NCBI RefSeq assembly: GCF_018122625.2
Contig: NZ_JAGQFT020000010.1
Span: forward strand, 124,001 to 188,000
From: Coralloluteibacterium stylophorae
GTDB taxonomy: Bacteria; Pseudomonadota; Gammaproteobacteria; Xanthomonadales; Xanthomonadaceae
Length of the DNA stretch: 64,000 nt
Direction: 5' to 3'
This document shows positions 49,728-58,046 of the stretch, one piece after another. The stretch's first letter is position 1, and the number at the start of each line of letters is the position of its first letter. The translations under genes and the position numbers were made by a program. The notes beneath the pieces were generated by a model that saw only the letters and a program-made list of their open reading frames with translations, ran no database searches and was not told the DNA's origin.

Positions 49728-50678
49728 TCAGGCCTCGCCGTCGAGCGCGGCGCGGGCGCGGCGCCAGGTCGCCGCGGTCTGCGGCTTGACGAACAGCGCG
49801 ACGATCTCCGGGTGCGCCGCGCGCATCGCCTGCTCCACCCGCAGGACCGCGCGCTCGATCGCCGGGGCGTCGAGGCCGTCCTCGAACTCGGCGCTGAGCG
49901 CGATGACGATCTGCTGCGGGCCGAGCTGGGTCGAGACCACGCCGTTGGCGCTGGCGATGTCGGGATCGTCGGCGGCGATGCGCAGGATCGAAGCCACGGT
50001 CTCCGGATAGGCGGCCTCGCCGATCAGGAGCGCCTTGGTCTCGCGCGCCAGGAACACGGCGGTGACCGCCAGCACCAGGCCGATGCCGATCGAGGCCGCG
50101 CCGTCCAGCCAGGCGAGCCCGGTGAGCTGCGCGCCCGCCACCCCGGCGAGCGCGATCAGCAGCCCCACCAGCGCCGCGCTGTCTTCGAACAGGACGGTGA
50201 AGGTGGTCGGGTCCTTGCTGCGGCGGACCGCCTCGATGTAGCCGCGCCGGCCCTTGAGCCCGCGGAACTCGCGCAGCGCCAGAAACCACGAGCTGCCCTC
50301 GAACAGCAGCGACAGGCCCAGCACGACGTAGTTGACCCGCGGGTTCTGGATCGGCTCTGGCTCCGCGAGGTGATGGATGCCCTGGTAGATCGACACGCCG
50401 GCGCCCAGCGCGAACACCAGCAGCGCGACGATGAAGCTCCAGAAGTAGAGCTCGCGGCCGTGGCCCAGCGGGTGCTTGCGATCGGCCGGCTTCGCCGCGC
50501 GATGCATGCCGTAGAGCAGCAGCCCCTGGTTGCCGGTGTCCACCAGCGAATGCACGCCCTCGCTCAGCATCGCGGCGCTGCCGGTGAACGCGGCGGCGCC
50601 GAACTTGGTCAGCGCGATCAGCAGGTTGCCGGCGAGCGCCGCGTAGATGACGAGCCTGGATCCGGTCTTCGTCGCCAT
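49728..50678 (-). CDS. Cation diffusion facilitator family transporter
   Basis: A 316-residue membrane protein with six hydrophobic segments and a C-terminal ferredoxin-like cytoplasmic domain (about 215-300). In helix 2 the metal-site pattern HSLVD (H43, D47) is conserved. In helix 5 the usual HxxxD is replaced by an acidic pair E165-D166 (FEDSAAL). That pattern recalls the SLC30A9/ZnT9-like subgroup. The metal is uncertain; zinc export is only the default guess for CDF proteins. The helix 3-4 loop is long and basic. Divergent from queH over 165 bp. Confidence 0.9.
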   Translation of the reverse strand: MATKTGSRLVIYAALAGNLLIALTKFGAAAFTGSAAMLSEGVHSLVDTGNQGLLLYGMHRAAKPADRKHPLGHGRELYFWSFIVALLVFALGAGVSIYQGIHHLAEPEPIQNPRVNYVVLGLSLLFEGSSWFLALREFRGLKGRRGYIEAVRRSKDPTTFTVLFEDSAALVGLLIALAGVAGAQLTGLAWLDGAASIGIGLVLAVTAVFLARETKALLIGEAAYPETVASILRIAADDPDIASANGVVSTQLGPQQIVIALSAEFEDGLDAPAIERAVLRVEQAMRAAHPEIVALFVKPQTAATWRRARAALDGEA

Positions 50679-50843
50679 GGGATGCGCATTCGTGCAGCAG
50701 GAGGAGGCGGACGACGCTGCCAGCGCCGGGATCGAACCGGCGTGAGCTGCGGGCGTTCAGGTCGAGCCTGCAATCGCGTCGACGGTGGCGGATAATGGGC
50801 GGCCGTTCCCGCCACGCCCGGCGCCCGCTGCGCGCCGACCGCC

Positions 50844-51536
50844 ATGAACGATCCCGTCCGCCCCAAGCTCGCCCTCCCCGACGGCCACGACAGGCTGCTG
50901 CTGCATTCGTGCTGCGCGCCGTGCTCGGGCGAGGTGATGGAGGCGATCACCGCCTCCGGCATCGACTACACGATCTTCTTCTACAACCCCAACATCCATC
51001 CGGTGAAGGAGTACCTCCTGCGCAAGGAGGAGAACATCCGTTTCGCCGAGAAGCACGGCGTGCCCTTCGTCGATGCCGACTACGACACCGACAACTGGTT
51101 CGCCCGCGCCCGCGGCATGGAGGACGAACCCGAGCGCGGCATCCGCTGCACGATGTGCTTCGACATGCGCTTCGAGCGCACCGCGCTGTACGCGCACGAG
51201 CACGGCTTCAAGGTGATTTCCAGCTCGCTCGGCATCTCGCGCTGGAAGAACATGGCCCAGATCAACGACTGCGGCGCCCGCGCCGCCGGCCGCTACGAGG
51301 GCATGAGCTACTGGGACTACAACTGGCGCAAGGGCGGAGGCGCCGCGCGGATGATCGAGATCTCCAAGCGCGAGCACTTCTACCAGCAGGAATACTGCGG
51401 CTGCGTCTACTCGCTGCGCGATACCAACCGCCATCGCCGCGCCCAGGGGCGCGAGCGGATCCGGATCGGGATCAAGTTCTATGGCGATGAGGATGAGGCG
51501 GGAACAGGGAGCGGGGAACAGGGACACGGGCCGTAG
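50844..51536 (+). CDS. queH: Epoxyqueuosine reductase QueH
   Basis: A 230-residue DUF208 protein performing the last step of queuosine tRNA modification, reduction of epoxyqueuosine, as the non-homologous substitute for QueG. Iron-sulfur and active-site cysteines are in HSCCAPCS (C23, C24, C27), RCTMCFDMR and YCGCVYS, so all four family clusters appear present. The final 15-20 residues ([17 protein letters not shown]) look unlike the family. They are encoded by GGGAACA-type heptamer repeats, suggesting that the gene has read into a repeat. Divergent from the CDF gene. Confidence 0.95.
   Translation: MNDPVRPKLALPDGHDRLLLHSCCAPCSGEVMEAITASGIDYTIFFYNPNIHPVKEYLLRKEENIRFAEKHGVPFVDADYDTDNWFARARGMEDEPERGIRCTMCFDMRFERTALYAHEHGFKVISSSLGISRWKNMAQINDCGARAAGRYEGMSYWDYNWRKGGGAARMIEISKREHFYQQEYCGCVYSLRDTNRHRRAQGRERIRIGIKFYGDEDEAGTGSGEQGHGP
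51500..51527. repeat. Heptamer repeat block A (GGGAACA type), in the queH 3' end
   Basis: Four units: GGGAACA, GGGAGCG, GGGAACA, GGGACAC. They lie inside the last codons of queH and are inverted relative to block B at 51598-51632. Confidence 0.8.
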
Positions 51537-51597
51537 CGGTAGGCCGTGAGGTGTCGCTCCGTAGGCTGTGAATGCAACGACAGCCGTCCCCCTCCCC

Positions 51598-51632
51598 CGT
51601 TCCCCGTTCCCCGTTCCCTGGCCCCGATTCCC
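51598..51632. repeat. Heptamer repeat block B (CGTTCCC type), upstream of the cobalamin riboswitch
   Basis: Five units: CGTTCCC three times, then TGGCCCC and GATTCCC. Together with block A it can form a stem of about 24 bp (21 Watson-Crick pairs, one G-U) around a 70-75-base loop. This could end the queH transcript or insulate it from btuB. Confidence 0.85.
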
Positions 51633-51641
51633 GCACCACCC

Positions 51642-51670
51642 TTCCCGCTTCCGTCCCCCACGCCTACACT
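51642..51670 (+). promoter_or_regulatory. Putative promoter of btuB and its riboswitch
   Basis: TTCCCG (51642-51647), 17 bp, TACACT (51665-51670). Transcription would begin about 7-8 bases later, exactly where the riboswitch starts. The heptamer block ends just upstream of the -35 box. Confidence 0.4.
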
Positions 51671-51676
51671 CCCCCC

Positions 51677-51840
51677 GCCGCAGGTGTACGGGAAGCCGGT
51701 GTGAGTCCGGCGCTGCCCCCGCAACGGTAGATCGTTCCAACCTTCCAACCAGGCCACTGCGCCGCGTGCGGCGTGGGAAGGCGGAAGGTGCGCGCCGCGT
51801 GCGCGAGCGATGAGCCCGGAGACCGGCCCGTGGCCCGGCG
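51677..51840 (+). promoter_or_regulatory. Cobalamin (AdoCbl-type) riboswitch aptamer
   Basis: The conserved B12-box segments are all present in order: the GCAGGTG start near 51680, GGGAAGCCGGTG (51690-51701), AGTCCGG (51704-51710), the CGCTGCCCCCGCAACGGTA block (51711-51729), and the distal GAGCCCGGAGACCGGCC box (51812-51828). It precedes btuB, the expected target. The aptamer should bind cobalamin and switch off BtuB synthesis. Boundaries are approximate because P1 was drawn by eye. Confidence 0.95.
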
Positions 51841-51939
51841 CGCCCGTCCGCGCGCCGGCACCGGCGTGTCGCGGAGGGCGACCCAGCGGGAGCAGGCGAG
51901 CCACGGCCCCGGTGTCGGCGGCCGGCCTGCGCCGCATCC

Positions 51940-51979
51940 GTTCTCCGCACGCGCCTCGTCGCGACCGTTCCCGGAGAAC
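51940..51979 (+). promoter_or_regulatory. Shine-Dalgarno-sequestering hairpin of btuB
   Basis: GTTCTCCG (51940-51947) is perfectly complementary to CGGAGAAC (51972-51979), which contains the GGAG ribosome site 6-7 bases before the btuB ATG. The loop is 24 bases. No T-tract terminator occurs between the aptamer and btuB, so the riboswitch probably acts on translation. An additional CCGGCGCG/CGCGCCGG hairpin at 51835-51858 directly follows the aptamer. Confidence 0.65.
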
Positions 51980-51982
51980 CCG

Positions 51983-53806
51983 ATGTCCCTGCGCCACCCG
52001 CCCCGCCCCGCCCTGCTCGTGCTCGCCTGCACGCTGGCCCTGCCCGCCGCCGCCCAGGACGCGCACGAACTCGACCGCATCGTGGTCACCGCAGCGCGCC
52101 GTGCGCAGACCGTCGACGAGGCGCTGGCTTCGGTGACCGTGCTCGACCGCGCCGCCATCGAGGCCAGCCAGGCGCCGGACCTGATCGACCTGCTCGGCCG
52201 CCAGGTGGGCGTGGACGTCGCCCGCACCGGCGGCCCGGGCTCGGCCAGCAGCGTGTTCCTGCGCGGCGGCAACTCCAATCACGTCCTGGTGCTGGTCGAC
52301 GGCGTGCGCGTAGCGTCCACCAACCAGGGCGGCTTCGATTTCGCCAACCTGCCGCTGGGCCAGATCGAGCGGATCGAGATCGTGCGTGGCCCGCGCGCGG
52401 CGCTGTGGGGTTCGGACGCGATCGGCGGCGTCATCCACGTCTTCACCCGCGATCCGGCGACTCCCTTCGCCGAGGCGCGCGCGGGATCCTGGGGCCGTCG
52501 CGGCGCGACCGCCGGCGTCGGGATCGACGGCGTCCGCGGCGCGTTCGGCGTCGTCGCCGGCGTCGATCGCCTCGACGGCTTCTCCGCGACCACGCCCGAC
52601 TACGCCTTCGGCCACGACCCCGACGACGATGGCTACCACAACCGCAACCTGAGCCTGCACGCGCGCACCGCGCTGGGCGACAGCCATGCGCTCGTCGCGC
52701 ACGCGCTGGCGACCGAGGGCGACGTCGAGTTCGACGACGGCCGTACCGAGACCGGGACCCGCACCGGCGGCGTGACCCTCGCCGGCGAACTGGGCGGCGC
52801 CTGGTCGCACAGCCTCGCCCTCGGCCACACCCGCGAGGATGTCGACACGCCCGTCTACGGCAGCCGCTTCGAGAGCCGCCGCGACAGCGCCGACTGGATC
52901 CACACGCTCGAGCTCGACGCCCGCAACACGCTCAACCTCGGCCTGGCCTGGCAGCGCGAGCGGGGTACCTCGCTCGATGCCTTCTCCGGCGCCCTGTTCG
53001 ACCGTTCGCGCAGCAACCGCGCCGGCTTCGCCGCCTGGACCGGGCACTTCGGCGCGCACACCTTCGACCTGGCCGCGCGCCACGACGACAACGGCCAGTT
53101 CGGCAGCGCCGATACCGGCAACGCCGCCTGGGGCTGGCAGCCGAGCGACGCGCTGCGCACGCGCCTGAGCTGGGGCGAGGGCTTCCGCGCGCCGAGCTTC
53201 AGCGAGCTCTACTACCCCGACGTCGGCTACGGCTACGGCGGCAACCCGGAACTCGACCCCGAGCGCTCGCGCACGCTCGAGGCCGGCCTCGACATCGCGC
53301 CCGCGCCGGGCCAGCGCCTCGGCGCGAGCGTGTTCCGCAGCCGCGTCGACGACCTCATCGCCTTCGCCGGCGACGACTTCAGCGCCGTCAACATCGATCG
53401 CGCCGAGATCGACGGTGTGGAGCTCGACTACGGCCTGGTCCGCGGACCGTGGCGGCTCGACGCCAACGCCACCTGGCAGGACGCCGAGGACGCCGGCACC
53501 GGGCTCGACCTCCTGCGCCGCGCGGGCCGCAAGGCCCACGTCGGCCTCGGCTACCGTTTCGCCGGCGGCGTCGGGATCGGGCTCGACGGCGACTACGTCG
53601 GCGAGCGCCGCGACACCGGCGGCAGCCTGCCGTCGTTCGCCCTGGCCCACCTGCGCCTGGAGTGGCCGCTGGCGCGCGACTGGAGGCTCGAGGCCCGGGT
53701 CGAGAACCTCGCCGACCGCGACTACGCCTGGGCCGCCGGCTACGCCACGCCCGGGCGCAGCGGCCTGGTCACCCTGCGCTGGGAAGCGGGCGCAGGACGT
53801 CCCTAG
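51983..53806 (+). CDS. btuB: TonB-dependent vitamin B12 receptor BtuB
   Basis: A 607-residue outer-membrane receptor, close to E. coli BtuB (614). It has a signal peptide of about 23 residues (ending LPAAAQ), then a Ton box-like DRIVVTA near residue 30. The plug domain includes LIDLLGRQVGVDV, VFLRGGNSNHVLVLVDGVR (parts VFLRGGNSNHVLV, LVDGVRV) and IERIEIVRGPRAALWGSDAIGG. A 22-strand barrel follows, ending with an aromatic-poor 'VTLRWEAGAGRP' tail rather than a terminal Phe. GGAG lies 7 bp before the ATG. Control by the upstream cobalamin riboswitch confirms the substrate class. Confidence 0.94.
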   Translation: MSLRHPPRPALLVLACTLALPAAAQDAHELDRIVVTAARRAQTVDEALASVTVLDRAAIEASQAPDLIDLLGRQVGVDVARTGGPGSASSVFLRGGNSNHVLVLVDGVRVASTNQGGFDFANLPLGQIERIEIVRGPRAALWGSDAIGGVIHVFTRDPATPFAEARAGSWGRRGATAGVGIDGVRGAFGVVAGVDRLDGFSATTPDYAFGHDPDDDGYHNRNLSLHARTALGDSHALVAHALATEGDVEFDDGRTETGTRTGGVTLAGELGGAWSHSLALGHTREDVDTPVYGSRFESRRDSADWIHTLELDARNTLNLGLAWQRERGTSLDAFSGALFDRSRSNRAGFAAWTGHFGAHTFDLAARHDDNGQFGSADTGNAAWGWQPSDALRTRLSWGEGFRAPSFSELYYPDVGYGYGGNPELDPERSRTLEAGLDIAPAPGQRLGASVFRSRVDDLIAFAGDDFSAVNIDRAEIDGVELDYGLVRGPWRLDANATWQDAEDAGTGLDLLRRAGRKAHVGLGYRFAGGVGIGLDGDYVGERRDTGGSLPSFALAHLRLEWPLARDWRLEARVENLADRDYAWAAGYATPGRSGLVTLRWEAGAGRP

Positions 53807-53895
53807 GTGCATGGTGCGCGGGCGTCCGCCTTGTGCCTAGAATGCCTCCCGGCCCGCCTCGCGGGTCCTGGGGGAACTGAGCAAGGAATCGCAGC

Positions 53896-56298
53896 ATGCC
53901 CGCCTCGACCGCACGATCGCGTGCGCGGTCCGACAGCGGCTCGGCGACGCTCGCGTCGCAAGGCCTGCCGAGACGCGTCCGAACCATCCTCACCGGGCTG
54001 CTCGAGTTCACCGCCGACGAGGTCGAGCGGGGACTCGAGGCCACGCTGCGCGATTTCGAGCAGCAACTGTTCAAGCTCGCCGAGCAGGCGCGCAATGCAG
54101 CCCAGCAGGGCAGCTACTTCGAGGCGCAGCGCATGGTGCGGCGCAACCGCGCCGACCTCCTGCCGCGCTACCTGATCGCGCTCGAGCACGCCCTGGCCAC
54201 GGTACGGGAGCCGGACGCGCCCGCCGCCAGCGCCGACGCATCCGCACGACTGGGCGACCTGGCCCTGGTCGACACCAGCGAGATCGACGAGGCCACCGCG
54301 ATCCGCGAGATCGGCACCCGCGCCGAGGGACGGGCCGGGCTGCCGGTCTACTTCCTCGGCCAGCGCTTCGGCGTGCTCGCCGGCAAGCCGGCCTTCGACG
54401 CCGAACGGCTGCCGATCGGGCCGCACGCCCTGAGCCGGATGCTGCACGAGACCAGCACCTGCCTCGGCATCGATACCGAATGCCGTCTCCTGCTGCTGCG
54501 GGTGTTCGAGCGGCAGGCGCTGGGCGCCTACCCGACTTTCGCCGAAGCCGCCAACAGCTGGCTGTGCGGCCAGGGCGTGCTGCCGACGCTGCGCTTCGTG
54601 CCGGTGCGGGCGCGCCCGGCGCCGCAGCAGGCGCCCGCGGAGAAGCACGCCGCGCAGGCGCCTGCCGACCCGCCGTCCGTGGACCAGGCCACGTCGCCGC
54701 GCACGCCGGCGGCCGGGGCGCAAGCCACGGCGGCGACTCCGGGGTCCGCCGTGGGCGGGGCGCCGGCTCCGGCCCCGGCACCGGACCCGGCCGATCCGTC
54801 CGCCGCGACCTTCGACGTCCTGCGCAAGCTGCTGGCGGGCCGTCGCGAACTGATCGGCAAGTTCGCCCAGGACCCGACCCGCGGCGGCGCGGTCGCCGCG
54901 GCCGGAGCGGGCGTGCAGGCCTTCGCCCCCGCGACCCAGGCGCCTCCCGCCCCCGGAATGCAGGTACCGGCCGAACGCGTGCAGGCGGCGCTGGGCGTGC
55001 TGCAGATGCAGGCGCTGCGCGAGCCCGCGCCGCTGGGTTCGGTGCCGCGCCTGAAGCAGATGCTGCTCGACTCGCTCGCGCGCGAGGCCGGCGACGACCC
55101 GCCGCCGCGCCTGGCCGGCGAGGACGAGGACGCGATCGACCTGCTCGCCCTGCTGTTCGACCACCTGATGAAGGACGTGCGCCCGGACACCCCGGCCGCC
55201 AAGCTGCTGGGCAAGCTGCAGATCCCGCTGATGCGCGTGGCGCTGCGCGACCGCAGCTTCTTCACCGTGCGCGCGCATCCCGCCCGCGAGATGCTGAGCA
55301 ACATCGCCGAGACCGGCCTGTACTGGCTCAACGAGGAGGATGGCGACGACGTCCTCGGCGAGCGCCTCGGCAGCCTGGTGGACCGCGCGGCGGAGGAGGC
55401 CGACGGCGATCCCGGCCTGTTCGAGACGCTCTCCAGCGACCTCAGCGGCCAGCTGCAGGCGGTGATGCGCCGCGCCGAGGTGGCCGAGCGGCGCCACGTC
55501 GAGGCCGCGCGCGGCAAGGAGAAGCTGGCGCTGTCCCGGCTGCACGCCTCCGAGGCCATGGATGCGCTGCTGGCAGGGCGCAACCATCCGCAGTTCTTCC
55601 GCAGCCTGCTGCGCCAGGCCTGGACCGACGTGATGGCCCTGACCGCGCTGCGCCACGGCGAGCGCTCCACCGAATGGGACCGCGAACTCGCCACCGCCCG
55701 CCGGCTGGCCGAACTCGCCGATCCGCGCCGCGAGGCGCATGTCCACCTCGGCCAGGATGAGGCCGATACGCTGCGCACGCACATCGAGCAGGCACTGGCC
55801 CAGGTCGGCTACCACGACGCCGAGGCCGCGGCCATCGCCCAGCGCCTGACCCGCACCGACCCGGAGGACGAGGACCCCGCTTCGCGCACCGAGCTGGCGA
55901 TGAAGCTCAAGGCGCGTGCCCGCCTCGGCACCGACCGCGCCGCCTCCACGCGCGACGCCGAGATGCCGGCGCTCAACGACAGGGAGCAGGCCTGCCTGCA
56001 GCAGATCCGCGCGCTGCCCTTCGGTACCTGGTTCGACTTCGTCGTCAACCAGCAGGGCGATCGCGTCCGCCGGCGGCTGTCCTGGTACAGCACGGTCACC
56101 GGCAACACGCTGTTCGTGAACCACCGCGGCCAGCGCGTGGGCGAGTACGCGATGGACTGGCTGGCGCGCAGCATGGCGATCGGCCAGGTGCGCCCGGTGC
56201 TGCCGGAGCGCGGCAACGTCGTCGACCGTGCCTGGAGCGCCGTCGTCACCGCCCTGCGCTCGTTCGCGGGCCGGGTCCCGGTCGGAGCCGGCGCATGA
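53896..56298 (+). CDS. DUF1631 family protein
   Basis: An 800-residue cytosolic protein with the two-part DUF1631 layout. A helical N-terminal part (about 30-270) contains LPRRVRTILTGLLEF, followed by a low-complexity Ala/Pro linker (about 235-300). A long helical C-terminal domain has the IPLMRVALRDRSFFTVRAHPAR segment (PLMRVALRDRSFF) near 440-455 and ARELLNxIAExG-like REMLSNIAETG. No membrane segments. AAGGAAT is placed 7-8 bp from the ATG. The stop overlaps the start of a PilZ gene. Its function is not known; the coupling suggests a c-di-GMP-linked role, which is inference. Confidence 0.9.
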   Translation: MPASTARSRARSDSGSATLASQGLPRRVRTILTGLLEFTADEVERGLEATLRDFEQQLFKLAEQARNAAQQGSYFEAQRMVRRNRADLLPRYLIALEHALATVREPDAPAASADASARLGDLALVDTSEIDEATAIREIGTRAEGRAGLPVYFLGQRFGVLAGKPAFDAERLPIGPHALSRMLHETSTCLGIDTECRLLLLRVFERQALGAYPTFAEAANSWLCGQGVLPTLRFVPVRARPAPQQAPAEKHAAQAPADPPSVDQATSPRTPAAGAQATAATPGSAVGGAPAPAPAPDPADPSAATFDVLRKLLAGRRELIGKFAQDPTRGGAVAAAGAGVQAFAPATQAPPAPGMQVPAERVQAALGVLQMQALREPAPLGSVPRLKQMLLDSLAREAGDDPPPRLAGEDEDAIDLLALLFDHLMKDVRPDTPAAKLLGKLQIPLMRVALRDRSFFTVRAHPAREMLSNIAETGLYWLNEEDGDDVLGERLGSLVDRAAEEADGDPGLFETLSSDLSGQLQAVMRRAEVAERRHVEAARGKEKLALSRLHASEAMDALLAGRNHPQFFRSLLRQAWTDVMALTALRHGERSTEWDRELATARRLAELADPRREAHVHLGQDEADTLRTHIEQALAQVGYHDAEAAAIAQRLTRTDPEDEDPASRTELAMKLKARARLGTDRAASTRDAEMPALNDREQACLQQIRALPFGTWFDFVVNQQGDRVRRRLSWYSTVTGNTLFVNHRGQRVGEYAMDWLARSMAIGQVRPVLPERGNVVDRAWSAVVTALRSFAGRVPVGAGA

Positions 56299-56639
56299 AC
56301 GAGTACCGCAGGACCCGCCGCCGCAGCGTGGCGCACACGATCGCGGTGCTCGATGCCATGACCGAACAGGAGATCGGACGGATCGGCAACCTGTCGGAGA
56401 ACGGGCTGCTGCTGGTCGGCGGCTCGCCGCTGACCGAGGACGCGCTGTACCAGTTCCGCTTCACCATCGGCGAGGACGGCGACGCGCACACCGTCGAACT
56501 GGGTGCGCACCAGCTGTGGTCGGACGTGGCCTCCGTACCGGGACAGTACTGGGTCGGCTTCCGCTTCATCGATGTCGCGCCGGAGGACGTGGTGCGCATC
56601 CGCGAGTGGATCGACGCCCCCGGCAGCCACTACGCCTGA
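56295..56639 (+). CDS. PilZ domain protein
   Basis: A 114-residue single-domain protein with the c-di-GMP binding signature RxxxR at RRTRRRSVAH (N-terminal) and the later NLSENGLLLVGG, a D/NxSxxG motif with the aspartate replaced by asparagine. A beta-barrel-like remainder follows. It is translationally coupled to the DUF1631 gene through ATGA. It may be an effector that senses c-di-GMP. The N for D substitution is known in many PilZ proteins and need not abolish binding. Confidence 0.92.
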   Translation: MNEYRRTRRRSVAHTIAVLDAMTEQEIGRIGNLSENGLLLVGGSPLTEDALYQFRFTIGEDGDAHTVELGAHQLWSDVASVPGQYWVGFRFIDVAPEDVVRIREWIDAPGSHYA

Positions 56640-56708
56640 GGCGCCCGCGACGCTGCGGCGGCGATGCGGCAGAATGGACGGTCGCTTGTCTTCTGCCGGA
56701 GTGCGCCG

Positions 56709-58022
56709 ATGTCGATCGATCCCGCCCTGTACCGCGACCACGTCGCGACCCTCGCCGCCCGCGCCGATGCGGCGCTGGCGCGCGGCGGTTTCGACCACCT
56801 GCTGATCCCGGCGGGCGTCGAGAAGTACTACTTCCTCGACGACAACCCGTATCCATTCCGGGCCAACCCGCACTTCCTGCACTGGGTCCCGCTGACCCGC
56901 CACGCGCACAGCTGGATCGCCTACACCCCGGGCGAGCGTCCGCTGCTGGCCTACTACCAGCCCGACGACTACTGGCACCTTCCGCCCGACGCGCCGGAGG
57001 GCTACTGGACCGGCGAGTTCGAGATCAAGGTGATCCGCACCCCGGAGGAAGCGGCGGCGCTGCTGCCGAAGGGCCGCGCTGCGATCCTCGGCGAGGACGA
57101 CGCGGCACTGCCGGGCTTCGCACCGAACAACCCGCAGGCGGTGCTCGACCACCTGCACTACCACCGCGCCTGGAAGACACCCTACGAACTGGCGCTGATG
57201 CGCCTGTCGCAGCGGCGCGCGGTACCGGGGCACCGGGCCGCGCGCCAGGCCTTCCTCGACGGCCGCAGCGAGGACGCGATCCACCGTGCCTACCTCGCCG
57301 CCACCGCGCACACCGACCTCGACCTGCCCTACGGCAGCATCGTCGGCCTCAACCGGCACGGCGCGACCCTGCACTACCAGCACCGGCAGACCGGGCTGCC
57401 CGACGCGCACCGTTCGCTGCTGATCGACGCCGGCGCCGAGCACGCCGGCTATGCCACCGACATCACCCGCACCTGGACGCGGCCCGGCACCCGCTTCGCC
57501 GATTTCGTCGACGCCGTCGAGCGCGAGGAGCTGGCGCTGTGCGACGCAGTGCGCGCCGGCACCGACTACCGCCAGCTGCACCTGCAGGCGCACCTGCGCC
57601 TGGCCGGCGTGCTGCAGGATGCCGGCGTCGTGCGCATGGCGCCGGCCGACATGGTGACCAGCGGCGTCACCGCCACCTTCTTCCCGCATGGCCTCGGCCA
57701 CCTCATCGGCCTGCAGGTCCACGATGTCGGCGGCTTCCAGGCCGCCGCGACCGGCGGCAGCATCGAGCGTCCCGACGGGCATCCCTACCTGCGCCTGACC
57801 CGCACGCTGGAGCCGGGCATGGTCGTGACCATCGAGCCCGGGCTGTACTTCATCGACACGCTGCTGGCGAAGCTCCGCGCGGGCGAGCATGGGCGGCACG
57901 TCGACTGGGACGCCGTCGAGGCCTTGCGCCCCTACGGGGGCGTGCGCATCGAGGACGACGTCGTCTGCACCGACGGCGCGCCGGAGAACCTCACCCGCGA
58001 CGCCTTCGCGGAAGGCGCCTGA
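56709..58022 (+). CDS. pepQ: Xaa-Pro dipeptidase PepQ
   Basis: A 437-residue M24 metallopeptidase cleaving X-Pro dipeptides, with the E. coli PepQ layout. The N-terminal creatinase-like domain contains KYYFLDDNPYPFRANPHF. Metal ligands D240, D251, H331 and the late glutamates in TIEPGLYF and RIEDDVV are all visible. The start ATG at 56709 gives MSIDPALYRDHV; an earlier ATG at 56664 would add 15 non-family residues. Convergent with pepP (24-bp gap). Confidence 0.95.
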   Translation: MSIDPALYRDHVATLAARADAALARGGFDHLLIPAGVEKYYFLDDNPYPFRANPHFLHWVPLTRHAHSWIAYTPGERPLLAYYQPDDYWHLPPDAPEGYWTGEFEIKVIRTPEEAAALLPKGRAAILGEDDAALPGFAPNNPQAVLDHLHYHRAWKTPYELALMRLSQRRAVPGHRAARQAFLDGRSEDAIHRAYLAATAHTDLDLPYGSIVGLNRHGATLHYQHRQTGLPDAHRSLLIDAGAEHAGYATDITRTWTRPGTRFADFVDAVEREELALCDAVRAGTDYRQLHLQAHLRLAGVLQDAGVVRMAPADMVTSGVTATFFPHGLGHLIGLQVHDVGGFQAAATGGSIERPDGHPYLRLTRTLEPGMVVTIEPGLYFIDTLLAKLRAGEHGRHVDWDAVEALRPYGGVRIEDDVVCTDGAPENLTRDAFAEGA

Positions 58023-58046
58023 GTCGCGCGTGGCGCTGCCGGCCGC

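Noticed and set aside
50725-50741. tRNA T-arm-like sequence on the minus strand (GCCGG TTCGATC CCGGC)
   Set aside because: The flanks do not form acceptor, D or anticodon arms and there is no CCA. No tRNA gene can be drawn, so it is either chance or a decayed remnant.
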